DNA from: DYJE01 sp964637565
GTDB taxonomy: Bacteria; Desulfobacterota; Desulfobacteria; Desulfobacterales; Desulfolunaceae
NCBI GenBank assembly: GCA_964637565.1
Contig: CAZWTY010000006.1
Location: 17,191 to 81,190, forward strand
Length of the DNA: 64,000 bases
Direction: 5' to 3'
In this document: positions 51,535 to 61,137 of the stretch, piece after piece
Numbering within the stretch: position 1 is the first letter of the stretch
Layout of the letters: each line of letters opens with the position of its first letter
Position numbers and translations under genes: made by a program
The notes under the pieces: generated by a model
Told to the model about the DNA's origin: nothing
What the model saw: only the letters and a program-made list of their open reading frames with translations
Database searches by the model: none

Positions 51535-52157
51535 GGTTTCCACTCACAGAAGTTTTTTAGAAGGTTGAGGCCGGCCCGCCCGCTTTTTTCCGGATGGAAC
51601 TGGGTGGCCAAAAGGTTGCCGCTTCCGATGACCGAAGCGAACTCCCGGCCGTAACACGTGGTTCCGATGACCTGGTCGGCGGATACAGGGTCAGGATAGT
51701 AGCTGTGGACAAAGTAGAACTCGTCGTCGTGTTTCAGTCCTGCCAGGACCGGGTGGTCTTTTTTCACCGAAACCCGGTTCCACCCCATGTGAGGAATCTT
51801 GATCGGCGATCCGTCGTCTTCCCGGTCCGCGGAATCGAACATCCGGACGTTTCCGTCGATGATGCCGAGGCAGGCTGTGTCGTGCTCTTCGCTGTGGCCC
51901 AGGATGATCTGGGTTCCCAGGCAGATGCCCAGGATGGGTTTGCCCTCCTGCCACAGGCTTCGGATCAGGGTATGGAGGCCCAGGCGTTTTAAACTTTCCA
52001 TGGCCGCTCCGGCGGAGCCCACGCCGGGGAAAATCACCCGTTCGGCCCTGGAGATGGCCGCCGGGTCTCCGGTGACCGTGTTGGGGTAGCCCAGATAATC
52101 AAGGGCCCGTGACACGCTGGTCAGGTTGCCCGCTTCGTAATCGATGACTGCAATCAT
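51528..52157 (-). CDS. hisH: Imidazole glycerol phosphate synthase glutamine amidotransferase subunit HisH
   Basis: A 209-residue class I glutaminase. The nucleophile Cys is in GICLGTQ (about residue 79), the His/Glu pair in ATQFHPEKSG (about 186-188), and PGVGSAG forms the oxyanion strand. It channels ammonia to HisF. The two genes overlap and stand apart from other his genes in this window. Confidence 0.95.
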   Translation of the reverse strand: MIAVIDYEAGNLTSVSRALDYLGYPNTVTGDPAAISRAERVIFPGVGSAGAAMESLKRLGLHTLIRSLWQEGKPILGICLGTQIILGHSEEHDTACLGIIDGNVRMFDSADREDDGSPIKIPHMGWNRVSVKKDHPVLAGLKHDDEFYFVHSYYPDPVSADQVIGTTCYGREFASVIGSGNLLATQFHPEKSGRAGLNLLKNFCEWKPC

Positions 52158-52236
52158 AAAGAATGTCCTGTGTTCACCTGTTGTATAAAGATGATGTCCG
52201 GAAAAAACGGAAAAGGGATATTAGCAGAACAGGCGG

Positions 52237-53037
52237 TCATTTTGTATCTTTTTTTGCTTTTTCCCACAGCCTGTCTTTTTCTTCGGGGGACAGGGCCGAC
52301 AAGAGGGTTTCCGCTTCGGCCAGACGTTTTTCCATGTGCCGGTACCTGGCCTCGAATTTCCTGACCGAGGCCGCCAGGGCTGTTTCAGGGTGGATGTCCG
52401 CGAACCTGGCCACGTTGGTCAGGGTGAAAAGGAGGTCTCCGAATTCCAGTTCGATCTGCTCCTTGTCTCCGGAGGCGATGGCTTCGGCCAGTTCACGCCA
52501 CTCTTCTTCCACTTTTTCCGTGACCCCTGACATGTGGTCCCAGTCGAACCCGGCGCGTCCCACTTTTTCCGAGATCATGTAGGCCCGATGTAAGGAAGGA
52601 AGCCCGGATGGAACGGAATCGAGCAGGGATTTGTCCCGGCCCGCGTCTTTTTTTTCCGAGGCTTTGATGACGGCCCAGGTGTCTTTCACCTGTTCGGGGG
52701 TTTCAGCCTTACCCTCGCCGAACACATGGGGATGCCGGCGGACCATTTTTTCAAGGATTCCCTCTGCGGCGTCGTCCAGGGAAAAAAGGCCCTGTTCATG
52801 GTAAAGCTGGGCGATGAAGATCACCTGGAAAAGAACGTCCCCCAGTTCTTCGGCGATATGGGCCAGGTCTCCCGAGGCAATGGCGTCCATCAGCTCGTAA
52901 GCTTCTTCGATCAGATAGCGGATGATGGAGTCGGGGGTCTGTTTTTTGTCCCAGGGGCACTCGAGCCTCAGGGTGGCCACCAGGGTTTTCAGGGCCGCGA
53001 TCCTGTCCCTGTCCGTGATAAAAGAGGTGTCGGCCAT
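52237..53037 (-). CDS. mazG: Nucleoside triphosphate pyrophosphohydrolase MazG
   Basis: A 266-residue all-alpha NTP pyrophosphatase with two MazG domains. ECPWDKKQT then EEAYELMDAI and EELGDVLFQVIF form the N-terminal metal site (ExxE...ExxD), and EEEWRELAEAI plus EFGDLLFTLTN the C-terminal one. It removes aberrant or excess nucleotides. ATG 53037 begins four bases after the CvpA stop, indicating co-transcription; the longer frame to 53121 lies inside cvpA. Confidence 0.94.
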   Translation of the reverse strand: MADTSFITDRDRIAALKTLVATLRLECPWDKKQTPDSIIRYLIEEAYELMDAIASGDLAHIAEELGDVLFQVIFIAQLYHEQGLFSLDDAAEGILEKMVRRHPHVFGEGKAETPEQVKDTWAVIKASEKKDAGRDKSLLDSVPSGLPSLHRAYMISEKVGRAGFDWDHMSGVTEKVEEEWRELAEAIASGDKEQIELEFGDLLFTLTNVARFADIHPETALAASVRKFEARYRHMEKRLAEAETLLSALSPEEKDRLWEKAKKDTK

Positions 53038-53041
53038 GGAA

Positions 53042-53770
53042 TCAGTCTCTGTGTTTCGACGTGTCTGATTTTTTGGACGTTGTGCCCGTTTTTGCTTTGT
53101 TTTTCCTGACCGGTGCCGCACTTTTCTTTGGTGTGGTCACCGCCTTGGTTTTCGTGGTTTTGGAGGCCTTGGAGACCTGGGCCGGTTTTGCGGCGGGTTT
53201 GGGTTTTTCCTCGGGTTTTTTCTCCAGGGTTGAAGAAGGTTCCGAGTCGGGGTTGTCCCAGCTTTTCTTGGCCTCGTTCATGTTGGCGTTGAAACGGCTT
53301 CTCAGGCTCTGTCCGGCAAAGTGGCTCATGGCACCGGCAACGGAAGCCACATAAGGCGTGAACACGGATTCACGGATGATGGCGGCCCCGCTGGAAAGAA
53401 AGGCGATGAGAACGAAGACCAGGACCGAGGCGATCATGAATCCCCGGATAAAACCGAAGATCCCGCCGAAAAGCCGGTCCACCCAGGCCAGGAAAACGAT
53501 TTTGAGGACAAAGCGGATCAGGATGCCCAGGGCCCCGACCATCAGGAGGACAATGGTGAAAAGAAGAAGGAAACTGAGGATGTTCAGGTATTTTTCTGAA
53601 AACTCGAACACGGCGATCACCCGGCTGACATTGGGGTAATAGGTGTAGGCCGCGTAGAGGCCCGCCAGAACCCCGATGATCGAGGACGCTTCCTTGATGA
53701 TGCCGCGAAAGACTCCTCGGACGATGCAGAAGATGATGATGGAGGCGATGACGTAGTCGAAAATATTCAA
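53042..53770 (-). CDS. CvpA-family membrane protein with Lys/Pro/Ala-rich tail
   Basis: A 242-residue protein. Four hydrophobic helices (about residues 5-25, 30-48, 62-90, 105-130) match the CvpA family, named for a colicin V production locus in E. coli and implicated in envelope homeostasis. After residue 165 comes a long basic low-complexity cytoplasmic or periplasmic tail (KPAAKPAQ, KKSAAPVRKNKAK). A TTG start at 53770 gives the family-typical MNIFDYVIASIII and has AAGGA upstream. No ATG fits. The 325-bp gap to phoH (53771-54095) is AT-rich with no gene seen. Confidence 0.83.
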   Translation of the reverse strand: MNIFDYVIASIIIFCIVRGVFRGIIKEASSIIGVLAGLYAAYTYYPNVSRVIAVFEFSEKYLNILSFLLLFTIVLLMVGALGILIRFVLKIVFLAWVDRLFGGIFGFIRGFMIASVLVFVLIAFLSSGAAIIRESVFTPYVASVAGAMSHFAGQSLRSRFNANMNEAKKSWDNPDSEPSSTLEKKPEEKPKPAAKPAQVSKASKTTKTKAVTTPKKSAAPVRKNKAKTGTTSKKSDTSKHRD

Positions 53771-54095
53771 TGGAATGGTCCTTGCTGCCGCTGATTGTAA
53801 TTGCCTGTTGACAGATGAAGTGATTAACAAAGGCGGTTGTTGCCGTCAAGTTATTTTTATGTTTAGCTTTTTCGATATTGTTGCCCTTTGTTGCCCGATG
53901 GAGTATGATGCACGGAACAAAGATAGGAATTGTTTTTCATTCCATTTTTATATAAAGAATTCCAGAACGGTTTCCGGGAAGTTCCTGCCGTTCACTGGTT
54001 GAAGATATTGACGGATATTTGGAGCGGGGGGCTCCATGGCCGGATCGAGTGGAACGTTGACGCCCTTTTCCCTGAACGACAAGGCAGCTTGACCT

Positions 54096-55079
54096 ATGGA
54101 TGACAATACCAGGGATCCGAGGATGGAACTCAGTTTTCCGGATGTGAATCTCTCACGTCAGCTTTTTGGTGAACACAACAAGAATCTGGGGCGGATCGCC
54201 GATGCTCTGGCCATTTCCCTGAACGCCCGTGGGAACACCGTTTATTTCAAAGGTGACGCCATTGCCGTGGATCTGGCCAGAAACCTGCTCAACCAGCTCT
54301 ACGGCCTGATCCGTGAAGGCTATCCCGTCTACCCCCGCGACATCGACCACGCCCTGAAAACCCTGAGTTCCGACGACCGTGTGAAACTCAAGGACCTTTT
54401 CATGGACACAGTCTACGTCACGTCGACCAAACGTCCCATCACCCCCAAAAGCCCTGTCCAGAAAGAGTACATCGACGCCATAAGGGCCCACGATATCGTG
54501 TTCGGCATCGGACCGGCGGGAACGGGGAAAACCTACCTGGCCATGGCCATGGCTGTGGCGGCCCTCTCGGCGGGGGACGTGAACCGGATCATCCTGACGC
54601 GTCCGGCCGTTGAAGCCGGGGAATCCCTGGGCTTTCTCCCCGGGGACCTGGCTCAGAAAGTGGATCCTTACCTTCGGCCCCTTTACGATGCCCTCCACGA
54701 CATGATGCATTTTGAAAAAGTGGCGTCCCTCACGGAAAGGGGGGCCATCGAGGTCGCTCCCCTGGCGTTCATGAGGGGGCGGACTCTGAACAACGCGTTT
54801 ATCATCCTGGACGAGGCCCAGAACACCACGTCCGAACAGATGAAGATGTTTTTAACCCGTATCGGATTTAACTCCAAAGCCGTGATCACAGGGGACATCA
54901 CCCAGGTGGACCTGCCCAAGGGCAAGGCCTCCGGGCTGATCGAAACCCTGACCATCCTTGACAATATCGAAGGAATCCGCTTTATTAGGTTCTCGAAAGA
55001 TGATGTTGTCAGACACAGGCTTGTCATGAAAATCATTTCGGCCTACGAAAAAAGCGAACAGAAAAAGAAAGCCGAGTGA
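54096..55079 (+). CDS. phoH: PhoH-family ATPase
   Basis: A 327-residue protein. An N-terminal KH-like region is followed by a P-loop domain: Walker A GPAGTGKTYLA near residue 142 and Walker B FIILDEAQNTT near 230. PhoH-like ATPases are linked to RNA metabolism, and this gene is regularly found beside ybeY and the 7TM-HD gene, as here. The start ATG 54096 opens the operon. Biochemical role in this organism unproven. Confidence 0.93.
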   Translation: MDDNTRDPRMELSFPDVNLSRQLFGEHNKNLGRIADALAISLNARGNTVYFKGDAIAVDLARNLLNQLYGLIREGYPVYPRDIDHALKTLSSDDRVKLKDLFMDTVYVTSTKRPITPKSPVQKEYIDAIRAHDIVFGIGPAGTGKTYLAMAMAVAALSAGDVNRIILTRPAVEAGESLGFLPGDLAQKVDPYLRPLYDALHDMMHFEKVASLTERGAIEVAPLAFMRGRTLNNAFIILDEAQNTTSEQMKMFLTRIGFNSKAVITGDITQVDLPKGKASGLIETLTILDNIEGIRFIRFSKDDVVRHRLVMKIISAYEKSEQKKKAE

Positions 55080-55170
55080 GTGACCGGGGGAGTGCGGGCT
55101 TCCCCGAAAGGATCGTCCTGGCCGGACGTCCGGCGTAAAGCGAGTTTTTCCGCCGGAAACGGAAACTATT

Positions 55171-57588
55171 ATGGTCAACGACATTGCATCATTCAAGAAG
55201 CAGCTGTCCCGGTATTTTGTGGGCAGCAACAACGTGCTCCTGGGTATTTTGATCGGTTTCACGATCATTTTCACCCTGTTCCTCTATCCGACCCTCAACG
55301 CGGACAAATACTCCTACAAGCTGGGCGACATCGCCAAACGGGACGTGAAAGCCCCGAGGGATTTTTTTGTGGAAGACCTGGAATCTACGGAAATGAACCG
55401 GCTCCAGGCCGTTCGTTCCGTGCTTCACGTGTACGACCACGACACGCGTCTCGCCGCCAAGCTGGCTGAACGGGTCAGGAAGGTGTTTGGGGAGTACCGG
55501 GCCATCATGGATGACCGGAGCTCGGGGAAATCCAGGGTAAAGGCATCTGTCAGCTCGAAACGCGGGGGTGGTTCGGGAACCACGGTTCATGCCGTGGTCT
55601 GGGCCAAGAAAGACGAGTTCTCCCAGAAACTCGGGGTGGTCGTGGCCGACGATCATTTCCTTCTTCTTGAGAAGAACCGGTTTTCACGGGACATCGAGAA
55701 CCTTGTCTGTGATATCGTGACCGGCATCATGGACACAGGGATCGTGGCCAACAAGGAGATCCTCCTGCGCCAGGCCGACAAGGGCATCAGTCTCAGGAAT
55801 GTGGAAGTCGGCACGGAAAACGTGGAGCTCGGACTCAAACGGTTTTACGGACTTGACCAGGCACAGACCATGGTCCGGGTGGTGGCCGACCCTCTTTTTG
55901 GCAAGACGGATTACACGGTAAGGCCGGTGGTCGTGGATCTGGCCCAGAAACTTCTTCAGCCCAACATCACTTTCAACCGGAGCGAGACGGAAAACAGGGA
56001 AAAACGTGCGGAAAGCGAAGTGGGCCCCAGCATGTTCAAGATCAAGGCCGGTGAGATGCTCCTGAGGGAGGGGGAACGGGTCAGCCGTCCCCAGCTTCTG
56101 AAGCTCAAGGCCCTCCAGAACCAGACCCGGGACGAGAATATCTCCATGCGGAGCTTGGGGGTGGCCATGGTGATCATGCTGTTCATCTTCACCCTCTACA
56201 CGCTGAACCTCAAACCGAAAAACGAACTTACACGGGATCACAACAAGAACATGCTGTTTTTGGCCAGCATCATGACGGTGTTTCTGTTCATCGCCAAGAT
56301 ATCCCTGTCCGTTCCCGGCGTTCTGGCCGCCACCATGGCTTTCGATATCAAGGAAACCTCGGTGTACTTCGGCATGCCCATCGCCGCCGCAGCCATGACG
56401 GTCTGTCTGTTCATGGGCCTCCAGGCGGCGCTTACCTTCTCTATTGTCTTTTCGGCCCTTGTGGCCATTCTTTTCGAAAACCAGTTCGACATCTTTGTTT
56501 TCTATCTGCTCAGTTGCTCCATGGCCAGTTACTGGACCAAGGACTGCTGTGAACGGAAGGTGTTCATCAAAGCCGGCACGAAACTCGGTCTGATGAACAG
56601 TTTGTTCGCCACGGCGGCCATCATCTATTTCGGAGATTTCGACTGGGACGATATCCTCTGGGGCTGGGTGTTCGCCTTTTCAGGCGGTCTTTCAGCCGGG
56701 ATCGTGACCGCAGGCCTCGCCCCCCTGGTGGAGATCATCTTCGACTACACCACGGACATCAAGCTCCTGGAGCTGGCCAACCTGGAGCAGCCCATCCTGA
56801 GGCGTCTGATGATCGAGGCCCCCGGAACCTACAACCACAGCGTGATCGTGGGAACCATGGCCGACGCGGTGGCGTCGGAAATCGGGGCCAACCCCCTTCT
56901 GGCCAGGGTCTGTGGCTACTACCACGACATCGGTAAAATCGACAAGGCCCAGTATTTCATCGAGAACCAGCAGCACGGGAAAAACAAGCACGACAAGCTG
57001 GCCCCGTCCATGTCGGCCCTGATCCTGATCGGCCACGTGAAGAACGGCGTGGAAATGGCGAAAAAATACAGGCTCGGGAAACCGATCATCGACACCATCC
57101 GCCAGCACCACGGAACCAGCCTGATCGAATATTTCTTCGAAAAGGCGAAAAACCAGAAGATGGACATGGACGCCACCATCAACCCGGCCGACTACCGGTA
57201 CCCCGGTCCCAAGCCCCAGACCGTGGAAGCCGGGATCGTCATGATCGCCGACATGGTGGAGGCGGCATCGAGAACCCTGGACGATCCCACGCCGGCCAGA
57301 ATCCAGGGCCTGGTCCAGCGCCTGATCAACAAGATCTTTTCCGACGGCCAGCTGGACAACTGCGAGATCACCCTGAAGGACCTGCACAACATCGCCAAAA
57401 GGTTCAACCAGATTCTTAGCGGGATCCACCACCACCGGATCAAGTATCCCGAACGAACCCCGGCAACCACCAGTGGAAAGGTGAAAAATGGAGATTCTGA
57501 CCGACAACAGCCAGACAAAACATCCCGTGAACCCGACGATGATCGACAGGAAAGCGGAGGTCATCTTAAGCGCCTTGGGATTCAATGA
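55171..57588 (+). CDS. 7TM receptor with intracellular HD hydrolase (PgpH-like)
   Basis: An 805-residue membrane protein. One N-terminal helix (residues about 25-45) precedes an extracytoplasmic 7TMR-HDED domain (about 50-320), then seven transmembrane helices (about 325-520), and a cytoplasmic HD domain with YHDIGKID near residue 588 and HHGTS near 650. Firmicute PgpH with this architecture degrades cyclic di-AMP. Whether this is the substrate here is inference. The C-terminal about 35 residues overlap ybeY by 101 bases, unusually long. Confidence 0.9.
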   Translation: MVNDIASFKKQLSRYFVGSNNVLLGILIGFTIIFTLFLYPTLNADKYSYKLGDIAKRDVKAPRDFFVEDLESTEMNRLQAVRSVLHVYDHDTRLAAKLAERVRKVFGEYRAIMDDRSSGKSRVKASVSSKRGGGSGTTVHAVVWAKKDEFSQKLGVVVADDHFLLLEKNRFSRDIENLVCDIVTGIMDTGIVANKEILLRQADKGISLRNVEVGTENVELGLKRFYGLDQAQTMVRVVADPLFGKTDYTVRPVVVDLAQKLLQPNITFNRSETENREKRAESEVGPSMFKIKAGEMLLREGERVSRPQLLKLKALQNQTRDENISMRSLGVAMVIMLFIFTLYTLNLKPKNELTRDHNKNMLFLASIMTVFLFIAKISLSVPGVLAATMAFDIKETSVYFGMPIAAAAMTVCLFMGLQAALTFSIVFSALVAILFENQFDIFVFYLLSCSMASYWTKDCCERKVFIKAGTKLGLMNSLFATAAIIYFGDFDWDDILWGWVFAFSGGLSAGIVTAGLAPLVEIIFDYTTDIKLLELANLEQPILRRLMIEAPGTYNHSVIVGTMADAVASEIGANPLLARVCGYYHDIGKIDKAQYFIENQQHGKNKHDKLAPSMSALILIGHVKNGVEMAKKYRLGKPIIDTIRQHHGTSLIEYFFEKAKNQKMDMDATINPADYRYPGPKPQTVEAGIVMIADMVEAASRTLDDPTPARIQGLVQRLINKIFSDGQLDNCEITLKDLHNIAKRFNQILSGIHHHRIKYPERTPATTSGKVKNGDSDRQQPDKTSREPDDDRQESGGHLKRLGIQ

Positions 57589-57943
57589 CGAGGAACTTTC
57601 CATTCTCCTGATCGACGACGAGCGGATGGCGGCCCTGAACGAGGAATACCGGGGGAAAGCCGGTCCCACCAATGTCCTGTCTTTTTCCATGAGGGAAGGG
57701 GAGTTCGGCGATGTGACCCCGCTCTTGGGTGATGTGGTGATTTCCGTGGAAACGGCCTTCCGGGAGGCTTCGGAAGCGGGCATCAGCCTTGACGAACGGC
57801 TGAGCCAGCTCTTGGTCCACGGCATTCTCCATCTGGTCGACTACGATCACGAGCGTTCGGAAGCCGATGCGGAGATCATGGAGGCAAAAAGCCTGGAACT
57901 CCTCAGGCTTATCGAATCAAACCCGCAGCTTTCGGCGTTCTGA
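57488..57943 (+). CDS. ybeY: Endoribonuclease YbeY
   Basis: A 151-residue zinc RNase for 16S rRNA 3'-end maturation and ribosome quality control. The UPF0054 signature HGILHLVDYDHE (about residues 115-126) contains the three His ligands, and NVLSFSM lies near residue 62. It overlaps the upstream 7TM-HD gene and follows phoH, the standard arrangement. Confidence 0.95.
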   Translation: MEILTDNSQTKHPVNPTMIDRKAEVILSALGFNDEELSILLIDDERMAALNEEYRGKAGPTNVLSFSMREGEFGDVTPLLGDVVISVETAFREASEAGISLDERLSQLLVHGILHLVDYDHERSEADAEIMEAKSLELLRLIESNPQLSAF

Positions 57944-57975
57944 ACCGCGTTCTGCCATCGGGCTACCCCACCTTC

Positions 57976-58010
57976 CTACGTTGATAACGTCGTAGAAACA
58001 ACTTTTTTTT
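57976..58010 (+). terminator. Possible weak terminator between ybeY and pdxJ
   Basis: ACGTT-GAT-AACGT hairpin nested in CTACG / CGTAG, with T8 beginning about 8 bases later. Stem and T tract are separated, so efficiency is doubtful. Confidence 0.35.
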
Positions 58011-58111
58011 CATTGAAAATTGACCGTGACCGCAGGGCCATGTATTTATACTGAACAATGCGGCCCATGGGCCGTTATTCCAAAAAAAACGCATTTTCAA
58101 TGGAGGAACAC

Positions 58112-58831
58112 ATGGCAGGACTTGCTGTAAATATCGACCATATCGCCACACTCCGCCAGGCCAGGGGAACCACCTATCCCGATCCCGTGGCGGCGGCCCT
58201 CATCGCCGAGCTGGCCGGGGCCGACGGAATCGTGGCCCATCTCCGGGAAGACCGCCGGCACATCCAGGACAGGGACGTCCGGATTCTCCGCCAGGTGGTC
58301 CAGACACGCCTGATCCTGGAAATGGGAGCCACGCCGGAGATGCTGGGCATTGCCCTGGATGTGAAGCCGGACCTGGTGACCCTGGTTCCCGAAAAACGGG
58401 AGGAACTCACCACCGAAGGCGGATTGGACCTGGTCTCCCACCAGGAGACCGTGGCCGAGGTGGTCGGCAACCTGAAAAGCGCCGGAATTCCGGTGAGCAT
58501 CTTCATCGATCCGGACATCGAGCAGGTCAAGCTGGCCCACCGGATCAACGCCGACATGATCGAAATCCACACCGGCCATTTCTGTGACGAACGATCCCTG
58601 GCCGGCAAGCAGAAGATTTACGCGGACATCGTGAACGCGGCCAAACTGGCCAGCAAGCTGAAGCTCGGGGTCAACGCGGGCCACGGGATCTGCTACACCT
58701 CCATCAAGGATTTTGCCGGGCTGACCGAAATCGACGAGTTCAGCATCGGTCACAGCATCGTGTCCCGGGCGGCCCTGGTGGGCATGGAACGGGCGGTTCG
58801 GGAGATGGTGGAACTGGTGGCGGCGCTGTGA
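58112..58831 (+). CDS. pdxJ: Pyridoxine 5'-phosphate synthase
   Basis: A 239-residue TIM barrel that joins 1-deoxyxylulose 5-phosphate with 3-amino-2-oxopropyl phosphate to make pyridoxine phosphate. The N terminus AGLAVNIDHIATLRQARG is diagnostic, with AHLREDRRHI near residue 46, EIHTGHFC near 150 and NAGHGICY near 188. ATG 58112 has GGAGG upstream; the frame opens at 58058 but lacks conservation there. Confidence 0.96.
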   Translation: MAGLAVNIDHIATLRQARGTTYPDPVAAALIAELAGADGIVAHLREDRRHIQDRDVRILRQVVQTRLILEMGATPEMLGIALDVKPDLVTLVPEKREELTTEGGLDLVSHQETVAEVVGNLKSAGIPVSIFIDPDIEQVKLAHRINADMIEIHTGHFCDERSLAGKQKIYADIVNAAKLASKLKLGVNAGHGICYTSIKDFAGLTEIDEFSIGHSIVSRAALVGMERAVREMVELVAAL

Positions 58832-58839
58832 CGTGTTAA

Positions 58840-58885
58840 AAGGACGAACATCGAACATCCAACGCCCAACGTCCAACATCGAATG
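58840..58885. repeat. Tandem degenerate ACATCGAAC / CAACGCCCAAC repeat
   Basis: Short 9-11 base units (CGAACATC, CAACGCCC, CAACGTCC, CAACATCG) lie between pdxJ and nnr. Related units reappear at 63168-63190. This looks like slippage-prone intergenic repeats. Confidence 0.5.
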
Positions 58886-58991
58886 GGGTGTTTGCGGTCT
58901 GTGTTGAAAAAATGGGCGGAAGAGGGTCATGGGATTCAAACCGCTTCCGGGGAGTTTTGTGCGGGGTTCATCATTATATAAGGAGCTTTCC

Positions 58992-60581
58992 ATGTTTCTT
59001 GCCAGCGCGTCACAGATGCAGCGGATGGACAGAAAAACCATCGGGGAATTCGGCATTCCCGGGTTTGTCCTGATGGAAAACGCCGGAAGAGGGGCGGTGA
59101 GGTTCTTTCTTTCCACCTTTCCCGATCTTGAAAACAGGAAAGTCGGCGTGGTCTGCGGCAAGGGCAACAATGGGGGGGACGGGTTCGTCATGGCCCGGTA
59201 TCTGGCCTGCCGGAACATCCCCGTGGCGGTGTACCTGCTTTGCGCAAAAGACGCCGTCTCAGGGGACGCCAAGGCTCACATGGATCTGATGCTCCGTCTT
59301 GACGTGCCTGTTTACGAGGTGAAAGACCAGAAAGACCTGCTCACCCACAAAACCGCCATGGGGCTCCGGGATCTGTGGATCGACGCGATTTTCGGCACGG
59401 GCCTCAACACCGAGGTCACGGGGTTTCACCGGACGGTGATCGAGCTGATCAACGATTTTGCCAAACCGGTGTTTGCCGTGGATGTCCCTTCGGGGCTTCA
59501 TCCCGATACGGGCCGGCCTTTAGGTGTCTGCATCCGGGCCGTGGCCACCGCCACCTTCGGCTATGCCAAGACAGGCCTTGTCCAGTTTCCCGGAGCGGAA
59601 TTCGCAGGACGCATCCGGGTGGTGGACATCGGCATTCCTCCTTTCATGGCCAGGGATGAACTGGTGTCCTGCCGTCTGCTTGCACCCGATGACATAACCT
59701 CACGGTTCAGGCCGAGAAAGCCCGACAGCCATAAGGGCGGCGCCGGCCATCTGCTGGTGGTGGCCGGGTCCAGGGGAAAAACAGGGGCCGCCGTCCTCTG
59801 CGCCGAATCGGCCATGCGGATCGGCGCGGGGCTTGTGACCCTGGCCGTTCCCCAGAACCTCATGGACGCCGTGGAACCCATGACCAGGGAAGTCATGACC
59901 GTGCCGCTGGCCGACATCAAGGACGGCTGTCTTGCCAAGGACGCGTCCATCGATATCTTGAAGGCCCTCCAGACAAGGCAGTGTCTTGTCATGGGCCCAG
60001 GCCTCGGCATGGAACCCCAGACGATCCAGGCGGTCCAGGCCGTGATCAAGAGCGCGGCCACGCCTCTGGTGCTGGACGCCGATGCCCTGAACAGCCTGGA
60101 AGGCCAGGCCTCCCTGCTCCGGGAAGCGAAAAAGGACGTGGTGATCACCCCCCATCCCAAAGAAATGTCACGGCTCAGCGGGAAAACTGTGGAAGAGATC
60201 CAGGCCGACCGGCTGGCCGCGGCCGAAAGTTTTGCCATGAAATACCGGGTTCATGTGGTTCTGAAGGGCGCAAGGACCGTCATCGCCCATCCGGACGGGC
60301 AGATGTTCATCAACCCCACGGGCAACCCGGCTCTGGCTTCGGGCGGAACAGGGGATGTGCTGGCCGGGGTCATCGCGGGGCTGATCACCCAGGGGTATCC
60401 GGTGAAAGACGCGGTCCACATGGCCGTGTACCTCCACGGCGCCGCTGCCGACGAACTGGCCGCCTCGCGCGGGCCGGTGGGCATTCTGGCATCCGATATC
60501 ATGGGCATGCTGCCCGGGATGATGGCCAAGGCGGCCTCAGGGGCTCTTGCCCCTCTGGAATTCATTTCCCGGGATTTATAA
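58992..60581 (+). CDS. nnr: Bifunctional NAD(P)H-hydrate epimerase / dehydratase
   Basis: A 529-residue fusion. The N-terminal YjeF_N epimerase domain has MENAGRGA near residue 24, GKGNNGGDGFV near 55 and the catalytic Asp region VDVPSG near 163. The C-terminal ribokinase-like dehydratase domain has GSRGKTGAA near 262 and GTGDVLAGV near 453. It repairs hydrated NAD(P)H. ATG 58992 has AAGGAG; the ORF start at 58929 is not supported. Confidence 0.95.
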   Translation: MFLASASQMQRMDRKTIGEFGIPGFVLMENAGRGAVRFFLSTFPDLENRKVGVVCGKGNNGGDGFVMARYLACRNIPVAVYLLCAKDAVSGDAKAHMDLMLRLDVPVYEVKDQKDLLTHKTAMGLRDLWIDAIFGTGLNTEVTGFHRTVIELINDFAKPVFAVDVPSGLHPDTGRPLGVCIRAVATATFGYAKTGLVQFPGAEFAGRIRVVDIGIPPFMARDELVSCRLLAPDDITSRFRPRKPDSHKGGAGHLLVVAGSRGKTGAAVLCAESAMRIGAGLVTLAVPQNLMDAVEPMTREVMTVPLADIKDGCLAKDASIDILKALQTRQCLVMGPGLGMEPQTIQAVQAVIKSAATPLVLDADALNSLEGQASLLREAKKDVVITPHPKEMSRLSGKTVEEIQADRLAAAESFAMKYRVHVVLKGARTVIAHPDGQMFINPTGNPALASGGTGDVLAGVIAGLITQGYPVKDAVHMAVYLHGAAADELAASRGPVGILASDIMGMLPGMMAKAASGALAPLEFISRDL

Positions 60582-60609
60582 ATCACCGGTCTTTGGAAAA
60601 GCGAGGATC

Positions 60610-61062
60610 ATGAAAACCGTAACATGGATGTCCCACAGTCCCGAGGAGACGTTTGCGCTGGGCTGTAAACTGGGTTCTGTTCTCAAGGAGGGAACGGTGC
60701 TGTTTCTCACCGGAGAGCTGGGGAGCGGGAAAACGGCCTTTGTCCAGGGTCTGGCCCGGGGGCTCGGCGTTCCCGAAACCTATTACGTCACCAGCCCGAC
60801 CTACACCCTGGTGAACGAGTATCCCGGACGGCTCACCCTATACCACATGGACCTCTACCGCATCGCTGACGAATCGGAGATCTTCGACCTGGGCCTCGAG
60901 GAAATGATCGAAGGAGGCGGGACGGTGGTGGTGGAGTGGCCGGAAAGACTTCCGGCAGGTTTTGTGGAACCCTCTTTACGCCTGAATATCAAGGTTCTTC
61001 CCGATGATTCAAGAAATTTTATCCTGACCATTTCAGATGTGGACTTGGATTTTCAAATCTGA
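60610..61062 (+). CDS. tsaE: tRNA N6-threonylcarbamoyladenosine biosynthesis ATPase TsaE
   Basis: A 150-residue P-loop ATPase of t6A modification. Walker A GELGSGKTAF near residue 37; SPTYTLVNEY near 62 and a DLYRI motif near 82, with a conserved EWPERLP near 115. Forms a complex with TsaB and TsaD, not in this window. ATG 60610 is preceded by GAGGA; it follows nnr by 28 bases. Confidence 0.95.
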   Translation: MKTVTWMSHSPEETFALGCKLGSVLKEGTVLFLTGELGSGKTAFVQGLARGLGVPETYYVTSPTYTLVNEYPGRLTLYHMDLYRIADESEIFDLGLEEMIEGGGTVVVEWPERLPAGFVEPSLRLNIKVLPDDSRNFILTISDVDLDFQI

Positions 61063-61137
61063 TAGGAGAATCCAATTCAACCAATGATCCGATATCATTC
61101 AACGACCTTATATTGAACGTATCTACAGGGAGAGACC

